This document shows positions 45,401 to 54,300 of a DNA stretch of 64,000 nucleotides, piece after piece. The DNA lies in contig NW_027196399.1 of the NCBI RefSeq assembly GCF_038502225.1, positions 1 through 64,000 of the forward strand, read 5' to 3'. The position numbers and the translations under genes were made by a program. Numbering within the stretch: the stretch's first letter is position 1; every line of letters starts with the position of its first letter. This DNA is from Cherax quadricarinatus. Lineage: Eukaryota > Arthropoda > Malacostraca > Decapoda > Parastacidae. Below the pieces are notes generated by a model. The model ran no database searches, was not told the origin of the DNA, and saw only the letters and a program-made list of their open reading frames with translations.

Positions 45401-46732
45401 CTTAAAGCCACCCGAGGTTTTCGCTTCTATGATACTATTCGAGAGTTTGTTCCACTCATCCCTAGCTCTGTTACCAAACCAGTGCCTTCCTGTATCCTTC
45501 CTAAATCTAATTCTTTCTAACTTGAACCCATTGCTGCTAAGTTCTGTCTTTGTTAGATATTTTGTAGCATGTTATTTATATCTCCTTTATTTATTCTTGT
45601 CTTTCATTTATACACTTTAATCACATATTCCCCTAATTCTACACATTTGTAGAGAGTGCAGATTTGGTGCCCTTAGTCTATCCTCATAGGAAAGATTTCT
45701 GATACATGGGGGCAGTAATTATTATAACCATGGGGAGCACTAAACCCATAGGATTATACAGTGCCTGAGGGGAGGGGGGGGTGGAAGGCATTCAGGCTCA
45801 ATTCAGGGAACTGGAGCACAAATTACATGGGGGCAAGACCATATTTGTTTAGACCACTTGGCATGTGTCCCCACTCTGATTTCTCCCCATTTATGTAAAA
45901 AACTGTTGCCTGTCAACCATGCCTCGAGCCAGGAAAATAATCCCCGTAGTATCCCACGAGCCTTTACTTTTCTCAACAATCTCTTGTATGAAACTCGATC
46001 AAAGGCCTTACTGAAGTCCATATACACGATCATTTTCATTATCATGATTTACCACTTAGTGAAAAAAGTTAGTAAATTCGTAAAACAGTGCCGAGACTCA
46101 CTGATCAATTAAAATCTTTCAGGGTGTCTTCAAACAGTCCCAGCACTTACTGATTCCATCAATTTTCCCCCCACAATGGAAGTTAGGCTAACTGGTCTAT
46201 AATTTAAGGTTGTTAACCTCTCCCCCACTTGTTGTGGATAAATAACACAAATACAATGTAAACCCCTCAAGGGAGGTTCCTTGACGCTGGTTAAGGACTC
46301 TTAATCTAGTTAATACGATGTGTTCCAGTTCCCTGAATTTAGCCTGAATATCTCCCATCCCCTCTCCCCCCACAGGCACTGTATAATCCCTACGGGTTTA
46401 GCGCTCCATGATTAAAATAATAATTTGCAATTTAATGAGTTTATTTAGATACAGGTGCACATAAGTACAATTATCATACATAGCGTAAATTACCTAGGAT
46501 AACCACTCCCCCCTCAAAAAAAAAAAAGATTTCCATTAGGGTCCTAGCAACATACCTTCCTCTTCTCACTCATAATTTTATCAAATGCCCTTTGCCTCTT
46601 GATTCTGTTCTTGATACGACTGACACTAGAGATGGTGGGCATGCATGGCGAAGGCTCAGCTTGCTCTTCCTCGATTATTTCGTCCATTTCAACCAACTGT
46701 TGGTCAGTCTGGGGCTGCTCCTCGCTGCCCAT
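27418..46732 (-). CDS. RPF1: Ribosome production factor 1 (Brix domain), 6 exons, 331 aa
   Basis: A nucleolar protein that, in the family, acts in maturation and assembly of the large ribosomal subunit. Exons (plus coordinates, in coding order): 46732-46556, 41916-41677, 40978-40825, 39295-39184, 32852-32700, 27577-27418. All introns are GT-AG and the phases join exactly (996 nt). Exon 1 gives [12 protein letters not shown] and the basic segment [20 protein letters not shown]. Exon 2 ends in [15 protein letters not shown], the start of the Brix domain. Exons 3-6 give [45 protein letters not shown] and the C-terminus [10 protein letters not shown]. Human RPF1 is 349 aa, with very similar blocks from memory. 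The frame is also open upstream of 46732, but the first ATG is MGSEEQ. Introns 1-5 are filled with transposons. Confidence 0.97.
27607..27756 (+). mobile_element. RTE-B 3' tail fragment (RPF1 intron 5)
   Basis: Contains AGGGGTGTTAATGTCGCAG, GGCAAGACAGTGATGGAGTG and the terminal hairpin GGGCCACCCTGCCTTGGTGG followed by GATAATAAATAAAA. Severely 5'-truncated relative of the element at 43082-45225. Confidence 0.8.
27947..29214 (+). mobile_element. pogo/Tigger-like DNA transposon, internally deleted
   Basis: TA at 27945-27946 and 29215-29216 flanks a 1268-bp element. Its termini start CAGTGGTCGCTCG at the left and CAGTGGTCCCTCG on the other strand at the right. It encodes only the two ends of a TIGD1-type transposase. 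Located in RPF1 intron 5. Confidence 0.88.
28204..28920 (+). pseudogene. Tigger transposase remnant lacking the DDE core
   Basis: The N-terminus ([16 protein letters not shown], then [32 protein letters not shown]) is the psq/CENP-B-like helix-turn-helix that binds transposon ends in Tigger proteins. After [12 protein letters not shown] a +1 shift is needed to read the acidic C-terminal part ([19 protein letters not shown], later [15 protein letters not shown]). The CENP-B second helix-turn-helix and the DDE catalytic domain are absent. Full proteins of this family are about 550-600 aa. No activity is possible, though DNA binding by a truncated product cannot be excluded. Confidence 0.85.
29408..29850 (+). 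mobile_element. SINE-2, full length, 12-bp TSD (RPF1 intron 5)
   Basis: Bounded by GTGTACTGGTAA at 29396-29407 and 29851-29862. The head folds as GGTAGTA ... TACTACC around GGTTG ... CAACC. The body is AT-rich. The 3' end is the hairpin GGGCCACCCTGCCTTGGTGG followed by GTGTGTTGAAAGAAAG, shared with the RTE-like LINEs of the window. A second full copy is at 52151-52688. Confidence 0.9.
29999..30201. mobile_element. 203-bp TA-flanked MITE, copy 1
   Basis: Flanked by TA. The ends read CAGTGGACCCCCG and, on the other strand, CAGTGGACCCCCGG. The interior includes ATGTAAGTGTATTTATG and GTCTGAAATGGACTAATCTA. A copy of identical length is at 42728-42930. Termini and TA target fit a pogo/Tigger-derived MITE. 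Confidence 0.88.
30225..30530. repeat. SINE-like relic with GAAGAAGCC motif
   Basis: Contains CTGAAGAAGCCTGATGAGCA and TCAATAAATATACCAAATTG. Related words (TGAAGAAGCC, AAACGTTTCC) occur at 60750-60835 and a similar AAACGTTGCC at 49580. Probably one old SINE 3' end. Confidence 0.4.
30606..32400 (-). mobile_element. RTE-A LINE fragment (RPF1 intron 5)
   Basis: Minus-strand, 5'-truncated and broken. The 3' hairpin GGTCACCCTGCCTCGGTGGG and A-run are at about 30606-30660. C-terminal pieces [17 protein letters not shown] (30859-31167) and [20 protein letters not shown] (31164-31598) follow, then RT pieces YDRVDRG and [19 protein letters not shown] (31708-32175). Beyond 32180 the frame is unreadable. 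Confidence 0.85.
33131..34213 (-). mobile_element. TTAA-flanked non-coding element, copy 2 (RPF1 intron 4)
   Basis: TTAA at 33131-33134 and 34210-34213. Both ends read TTAACCCTTTCAGGGTCC inward. The interior is the reverse complement of the interior at 7490-8728, for example ATTTGATAGAATGGAAGACA here against the opposite-strand word near 8260. Uninterrupted, 1083 bp, no ORF. Confidence 0.85.
34214..35456. other. RPF1 intron 4, mostly unannotated
   Basis: Only weak relics are recognisable: an RTE-like 3' word (CTCCCACCTAAGTAGGATGA near 34300) and a hairpin-tail relic at 35330-35365 (TATAGGTTTAGCACTTCCCC then ATTATAATAATAAT). No gene is supported. Confidence 0.45.
36015..36559. mobile_element. 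TA-flanked pogo-type MITE carrying a SINE
   Basis: The ends read CAGTGGAACCTCAAAAATCG and, on the other strand, CAGTGGAACCTCAAATATC, with TA on both sides. Without the 332-bp SINE and one duplicated target it is about 203 bp, and it shares GTCTGAAATGGACTAATCTA with the MITEs at 29999 and 42728. Confidence 0.85.
36067..36398 (+). mobile_element. tRNA-derived SINE with inverted tail, 10-bp TSD
   Basis: Bounded by TATGTAAGTG at 36057-36066 and 36399-36408. The first ~53 bp are an antisense copy of the tail segment (GACTCACGAAATTGTAATGA ...). The sense copy follows at once, making a ~45-bp foldback, then the body and the tRNA-like region (CTAGCTGGTCTAGTGGCTAA, B-box GGGTTCAATCCC). The anticodon-loop position reads TTTTGAG (TTG). 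This is a SINE, not a tRNA gene. Confidence 0.82.
37176..37900 (-). mobile_element. RTE-A LINE, 5'-truncated, 9-bp TSD (RPF1 intron 4)
   Basis: Bounded by TATCGAGGG at 37167-37175 and 37901-37909. It includes the A-run and hairpin (37176-37235), the 3' UTR and the last 116 codons of ORF2 ([29 protein letters not shown]). The insertion split an older CR1 3' end that continues at 37901. Confidence 0.93.
37901..38030 (+). mobile_element. CR1 3' end with 8-bp terminal repeats
   Basis: Contains GGACCTGCCTTGTATGGGCC and CTGCAGTGTTCCTCCATTC, and ends ATTCTTATATTCTTATG: two copies of the 8-mer ATTCTTAT. Terminal 8-mer repeats are the hallmark of CR1 elements. A related internal region is at 45310-46230. 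Confidence 0.75.
38270..38425 (-). repeat. Short-retroposon relic (RPF1 intron 4)
   Basis: Minus sense keeps TTTCCTTGATGCAGGTGAGG, GGAATGAGACCTACC and a tail AACCTATGGGG-type hairpin remnant. Strongly diverged. Confidence 0.6.
38585..38815 (-). pseudogene. Tc1/mariner transposase fragment
   Basis: Minus-strand translation gives [17 protein letters not shown] in one frame and [16 protein letters not shown] in another. These are the second catalytic Asp region (DNAPxH) and the SPDLNPIE motif of Tc1-like DDE transposases. A frameshift and a ~57-bp imperfect duplication (the word CTCAATGGTGTTCAA occurs twice) show it is decayed. Only about 70 residues remain of a family averaging about 340 aa. 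Confidence 0.75.
39296..40824. other. RPF1 intron 3, relics only
   Basis: Mostly unrecognised AT-rich DNA. An RTE-like coding relic is readable at 40090-40130 ([14 protein letters not shown]). A diverged short-retroposon relic lies at about 40395-40525 (CTCATGGGTGTCATACAG then CTCGCCAACATCAAAG). No gene supported. Confidence 0.45.
40533..40686 (+). mobile_element. RTE-B 3' tail fragment (RPF1 intron 3)
   Basis: GGAGGGGTGTTAATGTTGCA ... GGCAAGACAGTGATGGAGTG ... GGGCCACCCTGCCTTGGTGG then GTGATAATAAAATAA. Nearly identical to 27607-27756 and to the end of 43082-45225. Confidence 0.85.
41990..42725 (-). mobile_element. RTE-B LINE, 5'-truncated (RPF1 intron 1)
   Basis: The 3' hairpin lies at 42000-42040. 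ORF2 C-terminal pieces follow: [20 protein letters not shown] (42448-42236) and [33 protein letters not shown] (42768-42433, different frame). It ends where the MITE at 42728 begins and starts about 70 bp upstream of RPF1 exon 2 in transcription sense. Confidence 0.85.
42728..42930. mobile_element. 203-bp TA-flanked MITE, copy 2
   Basis: The same 203-bp length and nearly the same sequence as 29999-30201. The ends read CAGTGGACCCCCGC and, on the other strand, CAGTGGACCCCCTG; TA on both sides. Confidence 0.9.
43082..45225 (+). mobile_element. RTE-B LINE, largest copy (RPF1 intron 1)
   Basis: Plus strand. It starts in the EN-RT linker ([16 protein letters not shown]) and continues through RT ([83 protein letters not shown]). 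The RT core is cut at 44077 by a palindromic insertion. It resumes with NVFR at about 44400 and the C-terminal domain ([33 protein letters not shown]), then the 3' UTR and hairpin tail GCCACCGTGCCTTGGTGGG. There are frameshifts near 43190, 43660 and 44000. The clade is inferred from the domain order and C-terminal signature. Confidence 0.88.
44077..44275. mobile_element. 199-bp palindromic insertion with 13-bp TSD
   Basis: Target duplication TTGGTAGGGTATG at 44064-44076 and 44276-44288. Perfect 81-bp inverted arms (44076-44156 and 44160-44240) with a 3-nt spacer CGA are followed by a 35-nt single-copy end (GTTCCAGTCACGGTATTGTG ... TTATTTA). The arms contain GACGTTTCGGTCCGACTTGG. The single-copy end on one side suggests a retroposon that acquired an inverted copy of its own head or body. 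Confidence 0.93.
45310..46230 (-). mobile_element. CR1 LINE fragment (RPF1 intron 1)
   Basis: An RT piece is read at 46045-45803 ([37 protein letters not shown]). After a 109-bp insertion the C-terminal/3' region is recognisable on the minus strand at 45700-45310, ending in GGACCTGCCTAGCATGGGCC and CAGTAGGCCTGCTGCAATGG. The same end type is at 37901-38030. No intact frame. Confidence 0.75.
45715..45823 (-). mobile_element. Short retroposon, 5'-truncated, 12-bp TSD
   Basis: TACATGGGGGCA at 45703-45714 and 45824-45835. The tail hairpin has the outer stem GCACT/AGTGC instead of GCGCT/AGCGC, a compensated change. Confidence 0.9.
46262..46437 (+). mobile_element. Short retroposon, diverged full-length copy
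   Basis: Starts CCCCTCAAGGGAGGTTCC, keeps GCCTGAATATCTCCC, and ends GCACTGTATAATCCCTACGG, then GTTTAGCGCTCC and an AATAATAAT-like tail. Its P2 arms have changed together (GGGAG with CTCCC). Confidence 0.85.
46438..46545. repeat. SINE-3 fragment
   Basis: GAGTTTATTTAGATACAGGT ... ATCATACATAGC ... CCTAGGATAACC ... GATTTCCATTAGGGTCCT. Same family as the inverted pair at 46967-47317. Confidence 0.7.
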
Positions 46733-46930
46733 CTTGAATGTGTTACTGGGGTTGCTGAGGGCCACCACAGGTTAAGCAAGGAATTCTACCTCTCGGTGTC
46801 CAATAAGGGAATATTCTTCACATACAAGAGTTTCTAAATCGGGAAATGTTGAGGTGTGCCTACAGAGGACGTGCGGCGTGGCTGCTTGGCGCCATCATGG
46901 AGCCTCTGACGTCACTCGTAAATAACATCT
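46733..46930 (-). promoter_or_regulatory. RPF1 upstream region with CRE palindrome
   Basis: A perfect TGACGTCA is at 46907-46914, about 175 bp upstream of the RPF1 ATG. Next to it (46890-46900), GCCATCATGG resembles a YY1-type core on the minus strand. CRE and YY1 sites are common at housekeeping and ribosome-biogenesis promoters. No TATA box is evident at a fitting distance. Transcription start is unknown. Confidence 0.45.
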
Positions 46931-46966
46931 CCTGCCTATATAATTTTCCTTTCCTGTTATAAATAA

Positions 46967-47317
46967 GTAAGTTTATTCAAGTATACACAAGTACAGTTAC
47001 ATAGATTATCATACATAGCAGCATGTGTGTAAAGAACCCAGGTTAACCAAAAAAAAAGTCAATGACTTATTTCCACTGGGGTCCTTTATTTCCATTGATT
47101 AATTATTATTATTATTATTATTAATCCTCCTTTTCTTCTTCTTTTCTTCTTCTTCAGTTCACATTAACTATTAATTTTTATAATAGTAGCCAAAAGACCC
47201 CAATGGAAATAAGTCACTCTGACTTTTTTGGGTTATCCTAGGTTCTCTACACATATGCTGCTATGTATGATAATCTATGTAACTGTATTTGTGTATACCT
47301 GAATAAACTTACTTAGT
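46967..47317. repeat. SINE-3 inverted pair between RPF1 and PDAP1
   Basis: 46967-47088 and 47196-47317 are opposite-strand copies. TAAGTAAGTTTATTCAAGTA at the left matches the right copy read in reverse. Both keep ACATAGATTATCATACATAG and TGACTTATTTCCA. The spacer contains ATT and TTC microsatellites. A third fragment is at 47638-47745. Confidence 0.85.
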
Positions 47318-47454
47318 GTTGCAAAGGCCACACAGCAGCACATGGTGTAAACAGAACTGAGGCATAAATCCAGTTTCTTGGATCAAGAGCCCCTCACCAG
47401 TACCAGGCAACGTTCCTCTGAAGGAGACATTTTATCGAGTTAATAAAGCTACTG

Positions 47455-47575
47455 GTTTATAATTATAATAATAATAATAATTAAATAACAATAATAATAA
47501 TAATAATAATAATAATAATTATAATAATAATAATAATTAAATAACAATAATAATAATAATAATAATAATAATATC
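47455..47575. repeat. AAT/ATA microsatellite
   Basis: Long run of (ATA/AAT)n with an internal duplication of AATTAAATAACAATAATAAT. Confidence 0.95.
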
Positions 47576-48357
47576 TTTAATTACTACAAGTACATGTACA
47601 TCACTGTATGCTACTAATGCTATGACGTTCCCTTGAGGAGTAAGTTTATTTAGGTACAGATACACAAAATTACAATTATTATACAAAGAAATATTTGTAT
47701 AAATTGCCCAGGATAACCCCCCAAAAAAATGTCACATTGAGCTTTTTGTTACTCCCTTGAGAGGAAGGAGGAGCATTCCTTATAAATATTATAATGACTC
47801 TTAAAACTGCTTTTGTACAGTTGAAATACTGAAGAAAAAAAAATTCAAATTGCTGCTACATATTTTTTTTTTAGTATTTCTTCCATATTCCCATATAAAC
47901 CACTTTTACAACTATGAAAGTGTTGGAACACAGGAGAAAAAAGTATTATTTTCTATAACTCTACCCGTCAATTGGTTGCCAATTATAGCACCACGTATAT
48001 ATATAAACGTAATGATAAATATTTGTAGGAAGGTTATGTACTCTAAAGTATTGTATAGTTATCAGAGTTTACAAAATTGAAGTTTTTTTTTTCCTAATCC
48101 TTGTCTGTGGGATTAAATTGTTATCGATGTTATTGTTTAGGCGGACCGAAGGTTTAATGATGCCTATGTAGTAAATTAAAATTAAAACTAATTGATTATC
48201 TAGTCAACTGGCTGAATTTTAGAGGTTATAATGTTATAGTTGGAGTGTAGATGTCCGCGTGGTGGAGGAAGACTTCTGAAAAGTCAGTGTAGACCCGTCA
48301 AGGCTTACTGAAGCATTGTCACCATTGTCACCACTGTCACCACTCATCCTCGTCATC

Positions 48358-51300
48358 ATGCCTAAAGGTAGCCTCCTCTTCACTCTGCCTTCCCTTTTGG
48401 CATTATATCTCCCGTGTTGGCGTAATATGAGGCGGTTCCTGTCGTTTTTTTACGTCCGGCAGAGATACCACCAAAGGCCAAACAGCTGCAGTTTTTTTTT
48501 CAATCTATAGGATTTCTCTTTGAATATTGGATGTTTTTCCCCGTCATTCAGTGTTTGCTTATTTCTAGGTGTTGAGTTTTATCTAGTTTTCCTCTAGTGA
48601 TGGGTGGAGCAGTAACATTAGCAAGTCCAAAATTGGGTTAATTACTGACGATTGCAAATTTCGTGAAAAAAAAACCCTGCCTATAGAAGCAAATTCATGT
48701 ATTTAATCTTTTCTAGATAATTTTTTGCATAAATATTAATGGTAATTTCATTTCCCAAGAAGATGCCTTTAAAAAACTATTATACACCAACGGTGTGTGT
48801 ATTTCTTATAAGGAAAAAAACCATAGTTATGCATAGCATTTCAAGGAGGCCTAAGCTAGGACTTGTACTACAATATATAACAAAAAAATGTATATTGGGC
48901 ATGTGTGCAAAAGTAGCACCCACTGACATCAAGGACATCACTGGAAATTAGTCACTGACTTTTTTTTTTGGGGGGGGGAACTTGGATAATTGGTGCTTAA
49001 GATAAAGATTTTATTTCTTTGTAAAGGTTACAATGTTAATTACAATTTTAGTTTGCTAAGTACAAAGCCACCATTCATGCCGGGACATTTTGTGGCATAA
49101 TTACCCCTCGCATGGTGCAATTACCCAGTTGTATGGTAGTATTTCTCAAATATTTCTTGTTTTTTATTAATGTGATAAAGAAGTTGTATAATGGAGTGCA
49201 AATATGTATACAGAGGTTCATTTATTTTAGGGAAGCATAAGGGTGGCAAGCGCCAGTTCACGAATTTCGAAGCGATGGAAGCGCAGAAAAAGAAAGAAGA
49301 GAAGGAACGTCAGTGGAGAGTGAGTTAGCAGTTTTTATTTTTAATATGGTATTTGCTGTATAATGAATTTTATTTACTTGGTTCCCTAGGGAAGCTTTCC
49401 TTTCCCAACTAACTATTACATTCAGACTCTTTACCAGGCATTTCAGATTCATTTTAAGTGTTCAACTCTGTAAAGAAAACCTGTTACATTTGTCAAAATA
49501 TACTCTTCATGCTTTGCCATTTCAGCTTTTTCAAGTAACAATCAAGCTGTTACGGCTTGATAAAGCTCCTGGAGAGTGAAACGTTGCCAAAATAAAATGT
49601 CACATTAGTTGCACTTGTGTCTTTTTACGTAATGTATTGTCGGTAATGCTACCAACATCAATACAATAAATGTAAGCTGGTCCCTTTCCCCCTCCCTCTT
49701 AATTTTTACAGAAAGACCAAGGAGAAACAGATAGTGAAGATGACGAAGAAAAGGAGTCTGGTAGTAGCTCATCTTCAGATGAAAGCAGCAGCGAAGAAAA
49801 GGAGACAAAAGAAGTTAAGGCAAAGGGTGTTGGGGGATTGATTGAATGGGAAAATCCTAACAGAATGGACAATAAGCCCAAGAAAGTGACTAATATCAAT
49901 GCTGAAAGTTCAGGTGCTGCTAGTATTGGCAAGCCCCAGTTATCTCGACGCGAGAGGTGAGGAATTTAAAGAATATTGCATCATTTTCTTTAGTATTTTA
50001 TAACATTGCAAAGTATGATTTAATAGCATCACACCTTGTATGAAAGTATTAGGTAAATGTATAGTAAATTATTTCATTGGCTTTAAACTTCTATACCAGA
50101 AATTATTTTTTTTTTTCTTAAAACTAGAGCCTGGCATTGAAACATCCCCAAAGAAAGAAATTCTTAAATTTAAAAATTCTCCTCCAGTATATTCATAAAG
50201 GTAACTAGCCAAGGCTTATAGGTAATGAGAGTAAATTTTGGGTAAGTCTGTTTCAGAATCTAGAATCATGTTAGCAAAATGCAAGGTGTACTATTTGTGC
50301 ATGAATACATCCAATACTGTATTTTCAAAGTTTGCTACAGTAATTGTAGAGGGGTTTTGACACAACAGGTGTGTGAAAACATGTTAGGTAGCAAGTGGAG
50401 GCAAGTGGGGGTTTTTTTTTTTATGACTTGGCATTCTGTAGGAGTGTGAGCAGGGTGACATGAAATGATTCAAGAAAACTGGCTAGCCCAACTTGAATCC
50501 TGGAAGTGGAGGCACAGTGCCTGCACTTTGAAAGAGTGGTGGGGTGTTACAGTTTAAAGGGGCATCTGAGCTATGTTGGCATGGACCCTATGTAATGGAT
50601 TTCAGATATAAGGCAAAATATTTGGTTGGACAAATGTTTAATGCAGTGGACTGAGTCTGCTTCAGGATTTTCTGTTAATGGTAGCTGTTAGTGGGCTTCC
50701 CATAAAATGGACCAAATCTGCTACATTGGGTATTTGTTTGCTAGTGGTAGTGTGCATGTCCTGTAGGTCCTCCACACAGTGGATTTCCATTGAAACAGAC
50801 ACCCCCTCCCCACTATTAGTTCTTTATACCAAGGTTTCATTTATATAGTTGATTATCTATGTGCAGGGGTTGATTGTATAATGCATTTTTGTCTTCACAG
50901 AGAAGAGATAGAAAAGCAAAGAGCAACAGCTCATTACCGTAAGTTGCATGCAGAGGGCAAGACTGAAGAGGCTCGGGCTGACCTTGCTCGTTTAGCTCTT
51001 ATTCGACAACAACGTGAAGATGCAGCTAAGAAAAAAGAAGATGAGAGAAAAGGTATGTATTTGAGTGGTACAAATATTATTTTGTTCTGAAATCTTGATA
51101 TAAAAATAGGTAAATTTTTGTCAGTGTATGACTTGTATTTATTTCTCATAAAAAAATAGCTCTGATAAAGCTCCTCTATAATGTCATTTTTTGTAAATGT
51201 GAGTGAAGAAATATACTAGTACATCCAAAATGGAAAGGGCCTTGAGAGTTCATGCTGTTCAATTTCAGATGAAAATTTAGTCACTCATTGCCAGCATCTT

Positions 51301-54300
51301 AAATGTACATAACAGTAGAACAGGGAAACAACCCTGTTTATTTGTCAAATTATGATAGTTTTGAGGTGTTTTAGTACTCCAAACATAGGAAAATACTTAT
51401 CTCAACATGGAATTTATTTCTGAAGATAATACCAAAAATACAAAATTTTAAAAATAAAAAGTTAGTTTCAAAACAAGAGTCCAAAATCAACACTGTAGAC
51501 ATTCCAAATACTAAACCAACATTTCCTTTCTTCATTAATCACATCCTCAGGCCTCTCCTATAGTACATTTGGCCTCCATTTTGAATTCACACAAAAAAAT
51601 CAGATTTGCCCATTTCTCAGATAAAGGAATATAACCAGGAAGGATTGGTTATGGTTTACAGCATCCCGATAATTGAATCGGACCTAGTAAAAACCTACAA
51701 AATAGATTGGAGGGAGGGGGATGTAATGGGTGTCCTTACCTGTTCTTGGGAATATCATCTAAAATTGACATTTTTGCTGCTTTATGCCTGATTTCAAGCT
51801 ACTTCTAGTTTTGAAAACAGCCAAAATAATTTCAGTAATATATGATACCAAGAAACAACCAATATAAACCATAGTAGAAAACACCTCAACTCACTACTAT
51901 TTTAAACGAAACACAAGGTCAGTTTTGCTTTTTCCATTGTGCACCATGTGGGGGCAGGATATTTTTGCGTGAACTCGGCACACAGACCCATTCTCTTATT
52001 TCTAGGCCAAAATTTACCACTCACAGCTTATCTGAGGGAACTGAATGCAAAATGTAGATCTATGTAAGCGACCCTGGCATCATTAACATAGACTTACGGA
52101 CTAGATGACGAAAGGGTTAAAATTGTTTTAGGATGTAATACCTCTCAAAATCTAGGTAGTAGGTTGGTAGACAGCAACCACCCAGGTAGGTACTACCGTC
52201 CTGCCAAGTGAGTGTAAAATGAAAGCCTGTAATTGTTTTATATGATAGTAGGATTGCTTGTGTCCTTTTTTCTGTCTAATAAACATGCAAGATTTCAGGT
52301 ATGTCTTGCTACTTCTACTTACACTTAGGTCACACTACACATACATGTACAAGCATATATATGCACACCCCTCTGGGTTTTCTGCTATTTTCATTCTAGT
52401 TCTTGTTTGTTTCCTCTTACCTCCATGGGGAAGTGGAACAGAATTCTTCCTTCGTAAGCCATGCGTGTTGTAAGAGGCGACTAAAATGCCAGGAGCAAGG
52501 GGCTAGTAACCTCTTCTCCTGTATATATTACTAAATGTAAAAGGAGAAACTTTCGTTTTTTCTTTTGGGCCACCCCGCCTCGGTGGGATATGGGCGGTGT
52601 GTTGAAAGAAAAAGAAAAGGAGAAACTTTCCTTTTTCCTTTTGGGTCAACCCACCTCGGTGGGATACGGCCTGTGTGTTGAAAGAAAGACCTCTCAAAAC
52701 AGAACAGTAATATTGTTTGACTTTCTTTTATTGTTTTAGGTTAAAAATATGCATACCCTATAATGTGTTTTATTTTTTTTTGTACGTACTCATAACATCT
52801 GTGTACCCTCAAGATTGTTGTTAAAAATGTGTGCTTGGTGTGAGGCCTGGTCTCAGACCAAGCCGCAGGGGCGTTGACCCTCGAAACCCTCTCTAGGTAA
52901 ACTCCAGGTATGTACACAAGTGTCAGTATAGCTACTGAATTCCCCATACTTATACTTGTGAAGTATATTGTAGATCGTATCCATATATATATTTAGGCTC
53001 CCTTTCTGTAGGCTCAGTGACTAGTATGTGTGATGTCACATGATGCCGTCGTGAGCGCTGCGTGCTTGCCCTCTCTCTGTTCCCATTAGACTACCAAGCA
53101 GCAACAGGCAGGCTGGGCTCCTCCTTCACACTCTGCCAATATAAGTGTTACCATCCAACAAGTGTGTTTATCTCCAACCATCACATCTCTTACGAACCCC
53201 CACCACACAAGCTTATAAAAAAAACCTTGCTAACATAGATGTAGAGTGGCATATCAGTCTCAGTTAGAGGCTAGGAAAGTTCAAAATGCATGTCTATTGT
53301 ATTGTATAAAAATTATACTTTTTTTTTTTTTTTTTTTTTCTCAACAAGTCGGCCGTTTCCCACCGAGGCAGGGTGACCCAAAAAAAAAAAAGAAAGAAAA
53401 TCCCCAAAAAGAAAATACTTTCATCATCATTCAACACTTTCACCACACTCGCACATTATCACTGTTTTTGCAGAGGTGCTCAGAATACAACAGTCCAGAA
53501 GCATACACATATAAAGACACACAACATATCCCTCCAAACTGCCAATATCCCAAACCCCTCCTTTAAAGTGCAGGCATTGTACTTCCCATTTCCAGGACTC
53601 AAGTCCGACTATATGAAAATAACCGGTTTCCCTGAATCCCTTCACTAAATATTACCCTGCTCACACTCCAACAGATCGTCAGGTCCCAAGTACCATTCGT
53701 CTCCATTCACTCCTATCTAACACGCTCACGCACGCTTGCTGGAAGTCCAAGCCTCTTGCCCACAAAACCTCCTTTACCCCCTCTCTCCAACCCTTTCGAG
53801 GACGACCCCTACCCCGCCTTCCTTCCCCTATAGATTTATATACTTTCCATGTCATTCTACTTTGATCCATTCTCTCTAAATGACCAAACCACCTCAACAA
53901 CCCCTCTTCTGCCCTCTGACTAATACTTTTATTAACTCCACACCTTCTCCTAATTTCCACACTCCGAATTTTCTGCATAATATTTACACCACACATTGCC
54001 CTTAAACAGGACATCTCCACTGCCTCCAACCGTCTCCTCGCTGCTGCATTTACCACCCAAGCTTCACACCCATATAAGAGTGTTGGTACTACTATACTTT
54101 CATACATTCCCTTCTTTGCCTCCATAGATAACGTTTTTTGACTCCACATATACCTCAACGCACCACTCACCTTTTTTCCCTCATCAATTCTATGATTAAC
54201 CTCATCCTTCATAAATCCATCCGCCGACACGTCAACTCCCAAGTATCTGAAAACATTCACTTCTTCCATACTCCTCCTCCCCAATTTGATAATCAATTTT

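Noticed and set aside
46733..46768. RPF1 start 12 codons upstream (46768)
   Set aside because: The upstream codon is GTG. The first in-frame ATG is at 46732 and gives a length close to known RPF1 proteins.
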